This document shows positions 18,514 to 28,069 of a stretch of 64,000 bases of DNA, piece by piece. Position 1 is the stretch's first letter. Each line of letters starts with the position of its first letter. The DNA is from Algoriphagus sanaruensis. GTDB lineage: Bacteria > Bacteroidota > Bacteroidia > Cytophagales > Cyclobacteriaceae. Location of the stretch: contig NZ_CP012836.1 of assembly GCF_001593605.1 (NCBI RefSeq), positions 1,802,501 through 1,866,500 of the forward strand, read 5' to 3'. The notes beneath the pieces were generated by a model that saw only the letters and a program-made list of their open reading frames with translations, was not told the DNA's origin and searched no databases. A program made the position numbers and the translations under genes.

Positions 18514-18999
18514 TTACTTTTTAATCAGATTGAAGGTATAATTTCCCGCGATTGCAAGAGTCCCTTCTTGTCTTGCTCCTGGTGCAGGAATCGTTAAGGT
18601 TAGTCTAAGATTTGTTCCTGTTTGAGTAAAAGAAATCTCTCTTCCTGCTGCAGGCTTGGTTCCTGTTAATTGAATTTTATCAAAATTGGTACCTGCAAAA
18701 GACCAGTTACCACTAGCATCAAACAAATCGTTGCTATTTCTAGCCGTGAAGGTTTTGGAAGAACCTGAATTAAGAATTAATTCAAAAGTGCTGTAGAGAT
18801 CGGTGACATCTCGACCGTCACGAGTAACAGATCCACCATTACTGATACTCCAAGACAAGGTGCCTGTGCCGGTGAGTGCTTCAGTTGCAATTTGCTCAGG
18901 GGTTTTTGGAGGATCTGGAGCTGGTTTATCTCCACCACAGGATTGAAAACCCAACATCACAATTGCCAATAGGGATAATTTCCAGAAGATTTTTTGCAT
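18514..18999 (-). CDS. Small beta-rich lipoprotein, unknown function
   Basis: A 161-residue lipoprotein. I chose the start at 18999 because it gives a clean signal peptide ending LGFQSCGG (lipobox cysteine near residue 21); a 26-residue longer frame begins inside the ABC gene. The mature part has a Pro/Lys linker, then a Thr/Ser/Gly-rich beta-strand pattern with GTGTLSWSISNGGSV and a final GNYTFNLIKK strand. No family is recognised with certainty. It sits 61 bp after the ABC ATPase gene. Confidence 0.7.
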   Translation of the reverse strand: MQKIFWKLSLLAIVMLGFQSCGGDKPAPDPPKTPEQIATEALTGTGTLSWSISNGGSVTRDGRDVTDLYSTFELILNSGSSKTFTARNSNDLFDASGNWSFAGTNFDKIQLTGTKPAAGREISFTQTGTNLRLTLTIPAPGARQEGTLAIAGNYTFNLIKK

Positions 19000-19060
19000 A
19001 AAAGTGTAATTAACAAAGGGTAAAATTAAATTTCTTCGGCTAAGAACAAAACTGAAAAGC

Positions 19061-19678
19061 CTACTTATACTCCTCAAGTTTTATTTTTTTGGTACAAAAC
19101 TCAAATTCCCGTGGTTCATTGGAGCAAATGATCAAAATTCGATTCAATCCAAAGTTTTTAATCAACTCCAAGTACCAGGCAATTCCTCGAGCATCCAAAT
19201 TTGAGGTGGGTTCATCAAGGAAAACCACAGGACAATCAGAAAAGAGAGCTAAACTTAATTTAACTCGTTGTTTCATTCCCGATGAAAACTGGGACACAGG
19301 CTTATTAGCATGTTGATCCAGATACATCGTTTTCACCATTTCTGAGATGCTAATTTCGGGGATTGGAGTTTTAAACTGAAAATGAAAATCCAGAAGTTCG
19401 CTTAAAGTAAATTCTTCTGGCAGCTCAAGGTAGGGAGCTGAAATGCTAAGCTTTTGATACCAGTCCGAGGAAGGGATTTCGTTTTGTTCGTTGGCCCAGG
19501 TTATTTTTCCAGAGCTTAAAGGAATGGATCCGGCAATGCATTTCAATAATGTTGACTTTCCGGATCCATTACTTCCTGTGACTGCGAGACTATCTCCGGA
19601 TTGGAGATGGAGATTTAGATTTTTGAAAATCCACTCGTATTGAAAGCGCTTTGAAGCTTCAGTCAGTTGGATTTTCAT
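19061..19678 (-). CDS. ABC transporter ATP-binding protein
   Basis: A 205-residue stand-alone ATPase subunit: Walker A GSNGSGKST (about 34-42), Q-loop region, signature QFSSGMKQR, Walker B VVFLDEPTSNLD, and a C-terminal helix. It resembles CcmA/LptB-like small ATPases. It starts 4 bp after lpxA and is part of the lipid A operon, which suggests envelope transport, but no permease gene is adjacent, so partner and substrate are unknown. Confidence 0.88.
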   Translation of the reverse strand: MKIQLTEASKRFQYEWIFKNLNLHLQSGDSLAVTGSNGSGKSTLLKCIAGSIPLSSGKITWANEQNEIPSSDWYQKLSISAPYLELPEEFTLSELLDFHFQFKTPIPEISISEMVKTMYLDQHANKPVSQFSSGMKQRVKLSLALFSDCPVVFLDEPTSNLDARGIAWYLELIKNFGLNRILIICSNEPREFEFCTKKIKLEEYK

Positions 19679-19682
19679 CCTA

Positions 19683-20462
19683 TTAATTGATATATCCTTT
19701 CATTACACCTCGCTCAGAACTTCGGATGAAATTCAAAATTTCATCCCGCTCTTTGGTAGCTGGGAGGTTGATTTCAATTTCTTCCAAGGCCCTGCTATTA
19801 TTCATGCTATTGAGGAAGAGGTAACGGTAGACTTCTTGAATATGAGAAATTGTTTCGCTTGAAAACCCTCTTCTTCGAAGTCCCAATGAATTTACCCCAG
19901 CATAGGAAAGTGGCTCACGGGCAGCTTTGGTAAATGGTGGCACATCTTTTCGGACAAGCGATCCACCAGAGATCATACTGTGCATCCCGATTTTTACAAA
20001 TTGATGGATCGCACTACTTCCCCCAATAATTGCCCAATCATCAATCGAAACATGTCCTGCGATTTGAACAGAATTGGCAATAATCACATGAGAACCAATC
20101 ACACAATCATGCGCCACGTGTACATAAGCCATCAATAAACAGTTGCTTCCTACCACAGTAGTTTGCTTGTCGACAGTGCCCCTTGAAATAGTGACACACT
20201 CTCGGATGGTCGTATTGTCACCTATGATGACGGTAGATTCTTCCCCTTGGAATTTTAAATCTTGGGGAATACCAGCGATTACTGCTCCTGGGAAAATTTT
20301 ACAATTCTTTCCGATCCTAGCACCAGGGTAGATGGTTACATTCGATCCTATCCAAGTGTTTTCTCCGATGATCACATCGTCGTGAATCATGGTGAATGGA
20401 TCGACATGCACGTTTTCTCCGAGCTGGGCCTTTGGGCTGATATGTGTTAGCGGACTGATCAT
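19683..20462 (-). CDS. lpxA: UDP-N-acetylglucosamine acyltransferase LpxA
   Basis: A 259-residue left-handed beta-helix acyltransferase, the first step of lipid A synthesis. Hexapeptide repeats (IGENTWIGSNVTIYPGA and others) fill residues 1-190, with the catalytic histidine region YVHVAHDCVIG and the C-terminal helical domain from NSLGLRRRGFS. Its ATG overlaps the lpxC-fabZ stop (ATGA), so the two are coupled. Confidence 0.96.
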   Translation of the reverse strand: MISPLTHISPKAQLGENVHVDPFTMIHDDVIIGENTWIGSNVTIYPGARIGKNCKIFPGAVIAGIPQDLKFQGEESTVIIGDNTTIRECVTISRGTVDKQTTVVGSNCLLMAYVHVAHDCVIGSHVIIANSVQIAGHVSIDDWAIIGGSSAIHQFVKIGMHSMISGGSLVRKDVPPFTKAAREPLSYAGVNSLGLRRRGFSSETISHIQEVYRYLFLNSMNNSRALEEIEINLPATKERDEILNFIRSSERGVMKGYIN

Positions 20463-21853
20463 GCGTCTTTTCTTGTAATGCTGGCTGTCATTACCGCTTC
20501 ACAAACCAGGGTGTTGCCTACATAAGCTTCACCCCTCATTTTCGCAATTCCCCTGCGGATCGGAGCCAAAAGTTCACATTTAAAAATCAAGGTATCTCCT
20601 GGAAGGACCATCTTTCTGAATTTGCAATTCTCAATTCCTAAAAAGTAGGTCCAGTAATTTTCTGGATCATCTACTGTAGAAAGAACCAAAATTCCACCAG
20701 TCTGCGCCATTGCTTCGACTTGCAATACGCCTGGCATAACTGGGTTTCCTGGAAAATGTCCCATAAAGAAAGGTTCATTCATGGTGACATTTTTTACCCC
20801 TGCAACAACCGTCTCGTCCAAATAGATAATCTTATCAATTAACTGAAAAGGGTATCGATGTGGAAGGATATTGCTGATTTGGTTTATATCCATTACTGGA
20901 GGCAGCTTGGGGTCATAATGCGGGATATGAGAAGCACCAGCTTTCTCCATCGCACGCTTTATTTTTTTAGCAAAAGCCACATTAGCCGCATGGCCTGGTC
21001 GAGCTGCTAAAATTTGGGCTTTCAAAGGTCTTCCGACTAGCGCCAAATCGCCAACTACATCCAGAAGTTTGTGTCTTGCTGGTTCATTTCTATAGCGTAA
21101 GTCCACATTATTTAGAATGCCTTCTTTTTTGACCTCTACGGATTGCTTGTTGAACATTTTTGCCAAGTGCGCCAATTCTTCTTTTTCAACCACACGGTCA
21201 ACAACAACAATGGCGTTATTGAGATCTCCTCCCTTGATCAGGTTAGAGTTATAGAGCATTTCTAATTCATGCAAAAAGCAAAAGGTCCGGCATGATGCAA
21301 TTTCAGGCTTAAACTGGCTGATATCTGTAATAGATGCATGCTGACTTCCCAAAACCGGAGAGTTGTAATCCACCATTACAGTTACTCGGTAGTTATCAGT
21401 TGGAAGTGCAACCATCTCTACCTCTCGAGCAGGATCCTTGTATTGAATACTTTCCTGAACTTCAAAAAATCTTCTTAAGGCATTTTGCTCTTCAAAACCG
21501 GCATCCTCCAAAACCTCAATGAATTGAATAGAAGAGCCATCCATGATCGGAGGTTCTGGTCCATCCAATTGGATCAGCACATTATCAATTTCCAGGCCTA
21601 CAAGAGCAGCTAAAACATGCTCTACAGTGTAAACTCTCGCTCCATTTTGCTCTAGGGTAGTTCCTCTTGATACATCTACCACCAAGTCACAGTCCGCATC
21701 AACAGTAGGTCTTCCTTCTAAGTCAACCCTTTGAAACTTAATTCCATGGTTTGGTGGTGCTGGAAGAAAAGTCATGTTAGAAACTACTCCGGTGTGGAGA
21801 CCCACGCCAGATAATTCCACCTGCTTTTTTATAGTATGCTGTTTTACTTTCAT
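20459..21853 (-). CDS. lpxC-fabZ: Bifunctional LpxC deacetylase / FabZ dehydratase
   Basis: A 464-residue fusion typical of Bacteroidota. The N-terminal part (about 1-305) is LpxC, a zinc deacetylase, with LSGVGLHTG, YTVEHVLAAL (zinc histidine), HKLLDVVGDLAL (second zinc site) and GHAANVAFAK. The C-terminal part (about 320-464) is the hotdog dehydratase FabZ with ILPHRYPFQLIDKI and the catalytic HFPGNPVMPGVLQVEAMAQ. It joins lipid A commitment and fatty acid elongation in one polypeptide. Confidence 0.97.
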   Translation of the reverse strand: MKVKQHTIKKQVELSGVGLHTGVVSNMTFLPAPPNHGIKFQRVDLEGRPTVDADCDLVVDVSRGTTLEQNGARVYTVEHVLAALVGLEIDNVLIQLDGPEPPIMDGSSIQFIEVLEDAGFEEQNALRRFFEVQESIQYKDPAREVEMVALPTDNYRVTVMVDYNSPVLGSQHASITDISQFKPEIASCRTFCFLHELEMLYNSNLIKGGDLNNAIVVVDRVVEKEELAHLAKMFNKQSVEVKKEGILNNVDLRYRNEPARHKLLDVVGDLALVGRPLKAQILAARPGHAANVAFAKKIKRAMEKAGASHIPHYDPKLPPVMDINQISNILPHRYPFQLIDKIIYLDETVVAGVKNVTMNEPFFMGHFPGNPVMPGVLQVEAMAQTGGILVLSTVDDPENYWTYFLGIENCKFRKMVLPGDTLIFKCELLAPIRRGIAKMRGEAYVGNTLVCEAVMTASITRKDA

Positions 21854-21890
21854 AATAGGAATTTCCTTTCGGAAGGTTTGGGCGCCAAAA

Positions 21891-22913
21891 TTAGCCCTTT
21901 TTTTCCAGTTCTTTGATTCGCTGGGCGAGTTGGTCCAGATTTTTAAAGTGGGTATAGGACTTTAAAAACTCTTTCATGTCCATAGCCATGTAGCCAAAGA
22001 GTGTTTGTCCTGAATTTTTAATGGATTTACTGATGCCAGTATTTGCACCAATGGTGGTCTTATCTGCTATTTTGATATGGCCTACAATGCCGGCCTTACC
22101 TGCAATGACACAGTTTGCGCCAATTTCTGTGGAGCCAGAAATTCCCGCCTGAGCAGCAATCACCGTATTTTCCCCAATGATGACATTGTGGGCTATTTGA
22201 ACCTGATTGTCAATTTTTGCTCCTTTTTTAATGATTGTAGAGCCCATGGTTGCGCAGTCAATGGTCGTGTTGGCTCCAATGGAAACAAAATCTTCCAAGA
22301 TGACATTTCCGATTTGAGGAATTCCTTTGTAAGTACCGTCAGGTTGTGGGGCAAAACCAAATCCATCTGCTCCGATGACGGCTCCCGGATGAATTTCACA
22401 ATTCGAACCAACGACTGTATCCGCACAAATTTTTGCGCCAGAGTGGATGATGGTGTGATCTCCGATCCTGACACGATCTCCGATGTAAGCATGAGGATGA
22501 ATTTTCACATGATTACCTATGATGCAATTTTTTCCGATGTAAGAAAAGGCTCCTCGATAACCTTGATCTCCCATCGTGCTACCTGTTCCCAGAAAAGACG
22601 GTTCTTCTACACCGGAAAGTGCGTTTTTAGAAAATTGCGCATAAGCTTCGAGCAGCGTAGTGAATCCTAAATAGGCATCTTTTACTCGAATTAGGGTAGT
22701 AGAGAAAGTGCGGTTTGGCACAAATCCTTCTGAAACGATCACCGCGGTGGCTTGGGTTTCATATAAGAACGGTTCATATTTCTCATTGGAAAGAAAACTA
22801 ATCCCGCCTGTTTTTCCCTCTTGGATTTTATCTAGTCGATTGACCTTTTGTGAGAGATCTCCTTCTACTGTTCCACCTAAAAGTGCGGCTAATTGCCCTA
22901 AGGTAAATTCCAT
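21891..22913 (-). CDS. lpxD: UDP-3-O-acylglucosamine N-acyltransferase LpxD
   Basis: A 340-residue LpxD: an N-terminal uridine-binding domain ([11 protein letters not shown] at 3-13, [11 protein letters not shown]), then hexapeptide repeats (about 105-290) with the catalytic region [18 protein letters not shown], and a C-terminal helix ([15 protein letters not shown]). It performs the third step of lipid A synthesis. It lies 37 bp upstream of lpxC-fabZ and 13 bp after the HD gene in the same transcript. Confidence 0.96.
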   Translation of the reverse strand: MEFTLGQLAALLGGTVEGDLSQKVNRLDKIQEGKTGGISFLSNEKYEPFLYETQATAVIVSEGFVPNRTFSTTLIRVKDAYLGFTTLLEAYAQFSKNALSGVEEPSFLGTGSTMGDQGYRGAFSYIGKNCIIGNHVKIHPHAYIGDRVRIGDHTIIHSGAKICADTVVGSNCEIHPGAVIGADGFGFAPQPDGTYKGIPQIGNVILEDFVSIGANTTIDCATMGSTIIKKGAKIDNQVQIAHNVIIGENTVIAAQAGISGSTEIGANCVIAGKAGIVGHIKIADKTTIGANTGISKSIKNSGQTLFGYMAMDMKEFLKSYTHFKNLDQLAQRIKELEKKG

Positions 22914-22926
22914 GACCGTAAAATTT

Positions 22927-24159
22927 TTATGGGTTTAAAATTAGGCTTTTGGCTTTACAAACGTAATGTTTCTCTACGATCTTACTCATCACTTTGATAT
23001 TCGGTAAATCGGCGGCAGTGGCGACATCCATCACTTTTCCTTTTTTGGTGAGGATATTGATTTTGTCTTTGGCGAGGTAGCCGTAATTACTCACTTTTCC
23101 AGAGGAGAAAAAATAGTCAATGTCCGTATCTGGGATTTGTAATTTCCGTTGGGTTTTGATTTTCATTTCCTCCAAATCTTCTGAGCCAAAAGGTTCATTG
23201 GAAAGATTGATTTTATACAAATTACGAGTGAGAAACATCTGAGAAATATTTCTCAAAACATAATCTTCATGCTTTTTCCACATTTTTATCGCTCCCCAAA
23301 TGTCATAATCATCTAGACTCAGGAATTTTTCCAAAAGCGTGTGATCTTTTTTGAAATCTTCTAATGAGATCGTCTCCTTCATAAAAAAACCAAGCTCATC
23401 AGTCACCTGAAAAGCCATTCCTGAAGTAGCTAATACTTTTGCACGTTGGATGAGGTTAATGAGCATTTTTTCAGCGCTGACGGTAGTTTTGTGCAAGTAC
23501 ACCTGCCAATACATCAATCTTCGAGCACTGAGGAAGTTTTCTATGGAATAGATTCCTTTTTCTTCGATTACTAGTTGCTCGTCTTTTACAGCCATCATTT
23601 TGATGATCCGGTCTGCTCCAATAGTCCCTTCAGAAACCCCGGTAAAAAAGCAATCCCTCTGCAAGTAATCTAATCGATCGATATCGAGCTGACTCGACAC
23701 CAATTGATTTAAGAATTTTCGAGGATATTCATTTTTGAAAATTTGAATGGCAAGATTTAATTGGCCATTTAACTCTTGATTCAACAGCTGAATGGTTATT
23801 AAGGAAAGTTCTTCGTGCGGAATACCTTTCAAAATGCTGTATTCTAAAGCATGAGAAAATGGACCATGTCCAATGTCATGAAGCAAAATTGCGATCAATG
23901 CAGCTTCATATTCCTGATCTGAGATTTCTGTTCCTTTGTTTCGAAGATTGTCTAACGTAATGCTCATCAGGTGCATAGCTCCGAGGGCATGATGAAATCG
24001 GGTATGCAGTGCTCCGGGATAGACAAAATCAGTCAAACCTAATTGTTTGATCCGGCGTAACCTCTGAAAGTAAGGGTGGTCAATGATCGTGAAGATGAGT
24101 TCACTCGGAATCGTGATAAACCCATAAACTGGGTCGTTGAGTATTTTCTGGCTTTTCAC
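22927..24159 (-). CDS. HD-domain phosphohydrolase
   Basis: A 410-residue protein of the dGTPase-like HD superfamily. It begins with [27 protein letters not shown], seen as separate blocks VYGFITIP and [12 protein letters not shown], then [23 protein letters not shown] (metal ligands H-HD) and [15 protein letters not shown] (final D). This group (YdhJ-like) includes nucleotide triphosphohydrolases; the substrate is not known. It is the first gene of the lpx operon, as in many Bacteroidota, and diverges from porX. Confidence 0.9.
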   Translation of the reverse strand: MKSQKILNDPVYGFITIPSELIFTIIDHPYFQRLRRIKQLGLTDFVYPGALHTRFHHALGAMHLMSITLDNLRNKGTEISDQEYEAALIAILLHDIGHGPFSHALEYSILKGIPHEELSLITIQLLNQELNGQLNLAIQIFKNEYPRKFLNQLVSSQLDIDRLDYLQRDCFFTGVSEGTIGADRIIKMMAVKDEQLVIEEKGIYSIENFLSARRLMYWQVYLHKTTVSAEKMLINLIQRAKVLATSGMAFQVTDELGFFMKETISLEDFKKDHTLLEKFLSLDDYDIWGAIKMWKKHEDYVLRNISQMFLTRNLYKINLSNEPFGSEDLEEMKIKTQRKLQIPDTDIDYFFSSGKVSNYGYLAKDKINILTKKGKVMDVATAADLPNIKVMSKIVEKHYVCKAKSLILNP

Positions 24160-24169
24160 TCAGCACTCA

Positions 24170-24200
24170 TTTGATTGACTCAAAAGTAATTATAATTTTA
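24170..24200 (+). promoter_or_regulatory. Putative Bacteroidota-type promoter of porX
   Basis: TTTG (24170-24173) and TAATTTTA (24193-24200) are 19 bp apart, close to the Bacteroidota -33 TTTG / -7 TAnnTTTG pattern with one mismatch. It would place the transcript start around 24207, before the ATG at 24219, which supports that start over the longer frame. Confidence 0.45.
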
Positions 24201-24218
24201 GAAGAAAGGGAAAACACT

Positions 24219-25778
24219 ATGTCTCAAAAATTCCATATTCTCTGGGCAGATGATGAAATCGATTTGCTCAAACCTCACATCCTTTTCTTGCAACAAAAAG
24301 GTTGTGAGATTGCTACGGTCAATTCGGGAATTGATGCAATTGAAGAAGTGGAGGAGAAAAATTTTGACGTAATTTTTTTGGATGAAATGATGCCCGGAAT
24401 GACCGGACTCGAAACCTTGCAGCATATCAAGCAGCTAAAGCCTCAGATTCCTGTCGTAATGATCACCAAATCCGAGGAAGAACATATCATGGATGATGCG
24501 ATCGGAGGGAAAATCGCTGACTACCTGATCAAGCCTCTTAATCCAAGTCAAATCTGGCTTTCAGTTAAAAAAATTCTTCAAAATCGTCAACTCATTGAAA
24601 GCAAGACGACGCAAAGTTATCAGCAGGAATTTATGCAAATCAGCCTTGCGCTCGGGGATGCAAATGATCATCAGGATTGGGCGGATTTGTATCGAAAACT
24701 GACTTTTTGGGAACTCCAGATCGATGAGACTGAAAGTAAAAACATGCAGGAGGTTCTAGAAACTCAAAAAGCTGAGGCAAATTCCTCATTTGCCCGTTGG
24801 GTCAAGGACAATTACCTGGATTGGATGACTGAAAAAAATAAGGATAAGCCTTTGCTTTCCCATCAGGTGATCCGGGAAAAAGTGTTTCCTCACTTAAATG
24901 CATCTAAACCTTTGTTTTTCATAGTAATCGATAATCTTCGGCTAGATCAATGGGAGGAAATTGAACCTTTGTTATCTCCTTATTTTACAGTCGAAGAAAA
25001 GGAAACGTACTTTAGTATCTTACCTACTACCACTGCATTTGCTCGAAATGCACTTTTTTCAGGAATGATGCCGCTCGATATGGCTCGATTTTATCCAAAT
25101 CTTTGGGAAGACGAAGATACAGAGGAGGGTAAAAATAATTTTGAGGAGGATTGGATCAAGATCAATTTGGAAAAGAACAGGATTGCTGGGAAATTTTCCT
25201 ACCACAAGATTCTTCAAAGCCATCAAGGAAAAGCGATCGTGGATCAGTTTCACACGATGATGCAGAACTCCTTAAATGTCTTGGTGTACAATTTTGTGGA
25301 TATGGTTTCGCATGCACGCACAGACATGAAGATGATTCGAGAGTTGGCTCCGGATGAATCTGCCTACAGATCATTAACCAAAAGTTGGTTTGAGCACTCC
25401 TCACTTTTTGATTTACTGAAGAAAATTCACCATGTAGGAGCAGAGGTTATTATAACTACGGACCACGGTACCAAGCGAGTAAATAAGCCCTATCGAATCA
25501 TTGGAGACAAAAATGTGACTACCAATTTGCGTTATAAACAAGGGAAAAATCTCAATTTTGAACCGGGAAAAGTATTTGAAATCAAAAAGCCAGAAGAGGC
25601 TAAGCTTCCAAAGTTGAATGTTTCCAGTTCTTACGTTTTTGCAGTGGAGGATTATTTCTTTGCCTATCCCAACAATTACAATTATTATGTCAACTATTAC
25701 AAAGATACCTTTCAGCATGGAGGAATATCTTTGGAAGAAATGATCATTCCGATCGTTCGACTGAGTCCAAAATCGTAA
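24219..25778 (+). CDS. porX: PorX response regulator with PglZ domain
   Basis: A 519-residue protein: an N-terminal receiver domain (ILWADDEIDLL, phospho-acceptor D55 in FLDEMMPG, later threonine in VMITKS and lysine in LIKPLNP) and a C-terminal PglZ alkaline-phosphatase-fold domain (about 200-519) with IVIDNLRLDQW and TTDHGTKR metal-binding motifs. In Bacteroidota PorX regulates type IX secretion and partners PorY. The start at 24219 gives a normal receiver N-terminus; a 16-codon longer frame would overlap the likely promoter. No porY is in the window. Confidence 0.93.
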   Translation: MSQKFHILWADDEIDLLKPHILFLQQKGCEIATVNSGIDAIEEVEEKNFDVIFLDEMMPGMTGLETLQHIKQLKPQIPVVMITKSEEEHIMDDAIGGKIADYLIKPLNPSQIWLSVKKILQNRQLIESKTTQSYQQEFMQISLALGDANDHQDWADLYRKLTFWELQIDETESKNMQEVLETQKAEANSSFARWVKDNYLDWMTEKNKDKPLLSHQVIREKVFPHLNASKPLFFIVIDNLRLDQWEEIEPLLSPYFTVEEKETYFSILPTTTAFARNALFSGMMPLDMARFYPNLWEDEDTEEGKNNFEEDWIKINLEKNRIAGKFSYHKILQSHQGKAIVDQFHTMMQNSLNVLVYNFVDMVSHARTDMKMIRELAPDESAYRSLTKSWFEHSSLFDLLKKIHHVGAEVIITTDHGTKRVNKPYRIIGDKNVTTNLRYKQGKNLNFEPGKVFEIKKPEEAKLPKLNVSSSYVFAVEDYFFAYPNNYNYYVNYYKDTFQHGGISLEEMIIPIVRLSPKS

Positions 25779-25783
25779 ACAAC

Positions 25784-26215
25784 TTGAATACTTTTACCTA
25801 TTCGCTAGAAGAGCTGGATCAAGCGGCTGCTTGGGTTATTCAAAAAGCTAAAGAGCAACCTATTTGGCTCTTTCAAGGAGAAATGGGGGCAGGAAAAACC
25901 ACACTGATAAGATCCCTGGCCAAAGCCTTTCAGGTAGAAGATTCTGTCAGTAGTCCGACCTTTGGCATTGTCAATGAATATCATACCAAAACAGGCGAAC
26001 CTATTTATCATTTTGATTTTTATCGTTTGGAAGATCCCGCTGAGGCCTTGGATATCGGAATAGAAGAGTATTTTTATAGTGGCAATCGTTGCTGGATCGA
26101 ATGGGCTGAGAAAATTTCAGAGTATTTGCCTGAGGAATTTGTCCTTTTGAAAATATCTTCACTTTCTCCCCAATCACGACAAATCACCCTATTATTTTCC
26201 CAAGATGCCCAGTGA
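25784..26215 (+). CDS. tsaE: tRNA t6A biosynthesis ATPase TsaE
   Basis: A 143-residue P-loop protein with GEMGAGKTTLIRSL, the TSPTFGIVNEY-like segment SSPTFGIVNEYH, YHFDFYRLEDPAEALDIG and CWIEWAEKI. It acts with TsaB and TsaD in making threonylcarbamoyladenosine on tRNAs. The family N-terminus needs a TTG start here (TTG AAT ACT at 25784); no ATG exists before the P-loop. It starts 5 bp after the porX stop. Confidence 0.92.
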   Translation: MNTFTYSLEELDQAAAWVIQKAKEQPIWLFQGEMGAGKTTLIRSLAKAFQVEDSVSSPTFGIVNEYHTKTGEPIYHFDFYRLEDPAEALDIGIEEYFYSGNRCWIEWAEKISEYLPEEFVLLKISSLSPQSRQITLLFSQDAQ

Positions 26216-27416
26216 AATGAGTGAACTGACAGCTGTAGGATTGATTCCTAAAGAATCCCCTGCTTTAGTTAAAAAAGGAGGATCTCCACTTCAAGTGGGA
26301 TTGCCTAAGGAGATTTCTGCTCAAGAAAAGCGAATCGTATTAACCCCTGAGTCGGTAGGCTTACTAACCAATTGCGGAATTCAGGTTGCAGTAGAATCAG
26401 GAGCAGGGCTGCAAGCAAAGTTTAAGGATCAAGACTACGCTGACGCTGGTGCAAGAATTGTTTACTCCCATAAGGAGGCTCTTGCTGCAGACGTGGTATT
26501 GAAAGTAGACGCTCCTACACTTGAAGAAATTGGGGATATGAGTCCAGGTTCTTGTTTGATTTCTGCATTGCAGATTGAAAAGCAAAGCGCGGAGTTTATC
26601 AAAGCCTTAAATGAAAAGAAAATTACAGCGGTTGCTTTCGAGTACTTGGAGGATAAAGTAGGAGGCATGCCGGTGGTGAGAGCTATGTCAGAGATCGCAG
26701 GAAGTACTGTGATGCTGATAGCAGCCGAATATCTTTCAAGCGTTCATGATGGAAAGGGACTCATACTTGGTGGTGTTACGGGAGTGCCTCCCACTCAAGT
26801 GGTGATCATTGGGGCGGGAACCGTTGCGGAATATGCGGCTCGAACAGCCTTAGGTCTTGGAGCTAATATCAAGGTTTTCGATAATCACATTTATAAATTA
26901 AGGAGGATCAAGCAATTGCTTGGACAGCAGATTTACACCTCCACCTTGGATAATTTTGGACTTAGTCAAGCATTAGCCGAGGCAGATGTGGTGATTGGTG
27001 CTTTGAGAGCTGAAAAAGGCCGAAATAAAATTGTGGTGACTGAAGAAATGGTTGCCAATATGATTCATGGGAGTATCATTATTGATGTGGGAATTGACCA
27101 AGGAGGTTGCTTTGAGACTTCCCGAATGACTACTCATGATGAACCTGTTTACAAGGTTCATGATATCATTCATTATTGCGTTCCAAATATTGCCTCCCGA
27201 GTTGCTAGAACGGCTTCTTATTCCCTAAGCAATATTTTTACACCCATTGTCCTCCACATGAATGATCTTGGAGGAGCAGAGGAGATGATTTTTAATTACA
27301 AATGGTTTTTGAGAGGAGTTTATACCTACAGAGGTAGCTTGACCAATGCATATTTGGGGAAAAAATTTGGTCTAAATCATAAAGAGCTGCAATTGTTGCT
27401 TGCAGCTCGTTATTGA
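26205..27416 (+). CDS. ald: Alanine dehydrogenase (AlaDH/PNT family)
   Basis: A 403-residue NAD-dependent dehydrogenase. It has the N-terminal substrate domain (GLPKEISAQEKRIVLTPESV), the MAEIAGS-like segment RAMSEIAGSTVM, GGVTGVPPTQVVIIGAGTVAE (dinucleotide fold from about 199) and IIDVGIDQGGCFETSR, as in alanine dehydrogenases and the PNT alpha subunit. The family interconverts alanine and pyruvate with ammonia. The start at 26205 overlaps tsaE by 11 bp; a second ATG at 26217 just after the tsaE stop is equally possible. No PNT beta subunit is nearby. Confidence 0.88.
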   Translation: MPSEMSELTAVGLIPKESPALVKKGGSPLQVGLPKEISAQEKRIVLTPESVGLLTNCGIQVAVESGAGLQAKFKDQDYADAGARIVYSHKEALAADVVLKVDAPTLEEIGDMSPGSCLISALQIEKQSAEFIKALNEKKITAVAFEYLEDKVGGMPVVRAMSEIAGSTVMLIAAEYLSSVHDGKGLILGGVTGVPPTQVVIIGAGTVAEYAARTALGLGANIKVFDNHIYKLRRIKQLLGQQIYTSTLDNFGLSQALAEADVVIGALRAEKGRNKIVVTEEMVANMIHGSIIIDVGIDQGGCFETSRMTTHDEPVYKVHDIIHYCVPNIASRVARTASYSLSNIFTPIVLHMNDLGGAEEMIFNYKWFLRGVYTYRGSLTNAYLGKKFGLNHKELQLLLAARY

Positions 27417-27890
27417 TTAAGAAAGCAGGTTTTGCCGTAATAAGAACTCTAATTGTTCATTAGCTTTAACCAGAGCTTCTGTCAAGCGCTCGTTCTCGCG
27501 TCTTAAGGAATAAATTTCGAAGGCATTTTTGATGACAGTTCGAAGGTAATCCTCCTCCCAAGGTTTGGTGAGGTAGTGATACACTTGGCCCTTGTTAATT
27601 GCGTCAATAACCGCTTGAATGTCTGTATATCCAGTAAGCAACAAACGGATTGGTTTAGGATGTTGAGGAATCACACTCTCGAGAAATTCTACACCTGTAA
27701 TTTCAGGCATCCGTTGGTCGGTGATAATTATTTCGATTTCCTCATTTTTTAAAATCTCTAAACCTTCCTTAGCAGAAATCGCTAGGAAAATTTTATAATC
27801 TCTTCGAAAAGTAGCTTTGAAAGCTTGAAGATTGTTCTCTTCGTCATCGACGTAAAGAATTTTAATTTTTTCGGAAGGAGTGGTTTCCAT
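27417..27890 (-). CDS. Stand-alone response regulator (RpfG-type receiver)
   Basis: A 157-residue single-domain receiver: ILYVDDEENN with acidic pair near 15-16, phospho-acceptor D58 in IITDQRMP, threonine in RLLLTGYTD and lysine in YLTKPW, then a C-terminal coiled coil (about 125-155) with no DNA-binding or enzymatic domain. A 19-codon longer frame lacks family support. It is a clear paralogue of the receiver at 33139 and reads away from the E1/nitroreductase operon, so it may serve the same kinase by protein contacts. Confidence 0.88.
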   Translation of the reverse strand: METTPSEKIKILYVDDEENNLQAFKATFRRDYKIFLAISAKEGLEILKNEEIEIIITDQRMPEITGVEFLESVIPQHPKPIRLLLTGYTDIQAVIDAINKGQVYHYLTKPWEEDYLRTVIKNAFEIYSLRRENERLTEALVKANEQLEFLLRQNLLS

Positions 27891-28069
27891 CAATTTTGTG
27901 CTAAGTAAAAACTCTCCTAAATAATCCTTTTTGAAGCAAAAAAGCAAACTTTCTAATCCATATGAGGTTTTTCAAATAATTTCATTTCCATAAAAAATGT
28001 AGAATAAGTGTATAAGAAATGTTTAAGATTTTTATCTTTAACTAATTTTAATAATCACCCAACTAAACC

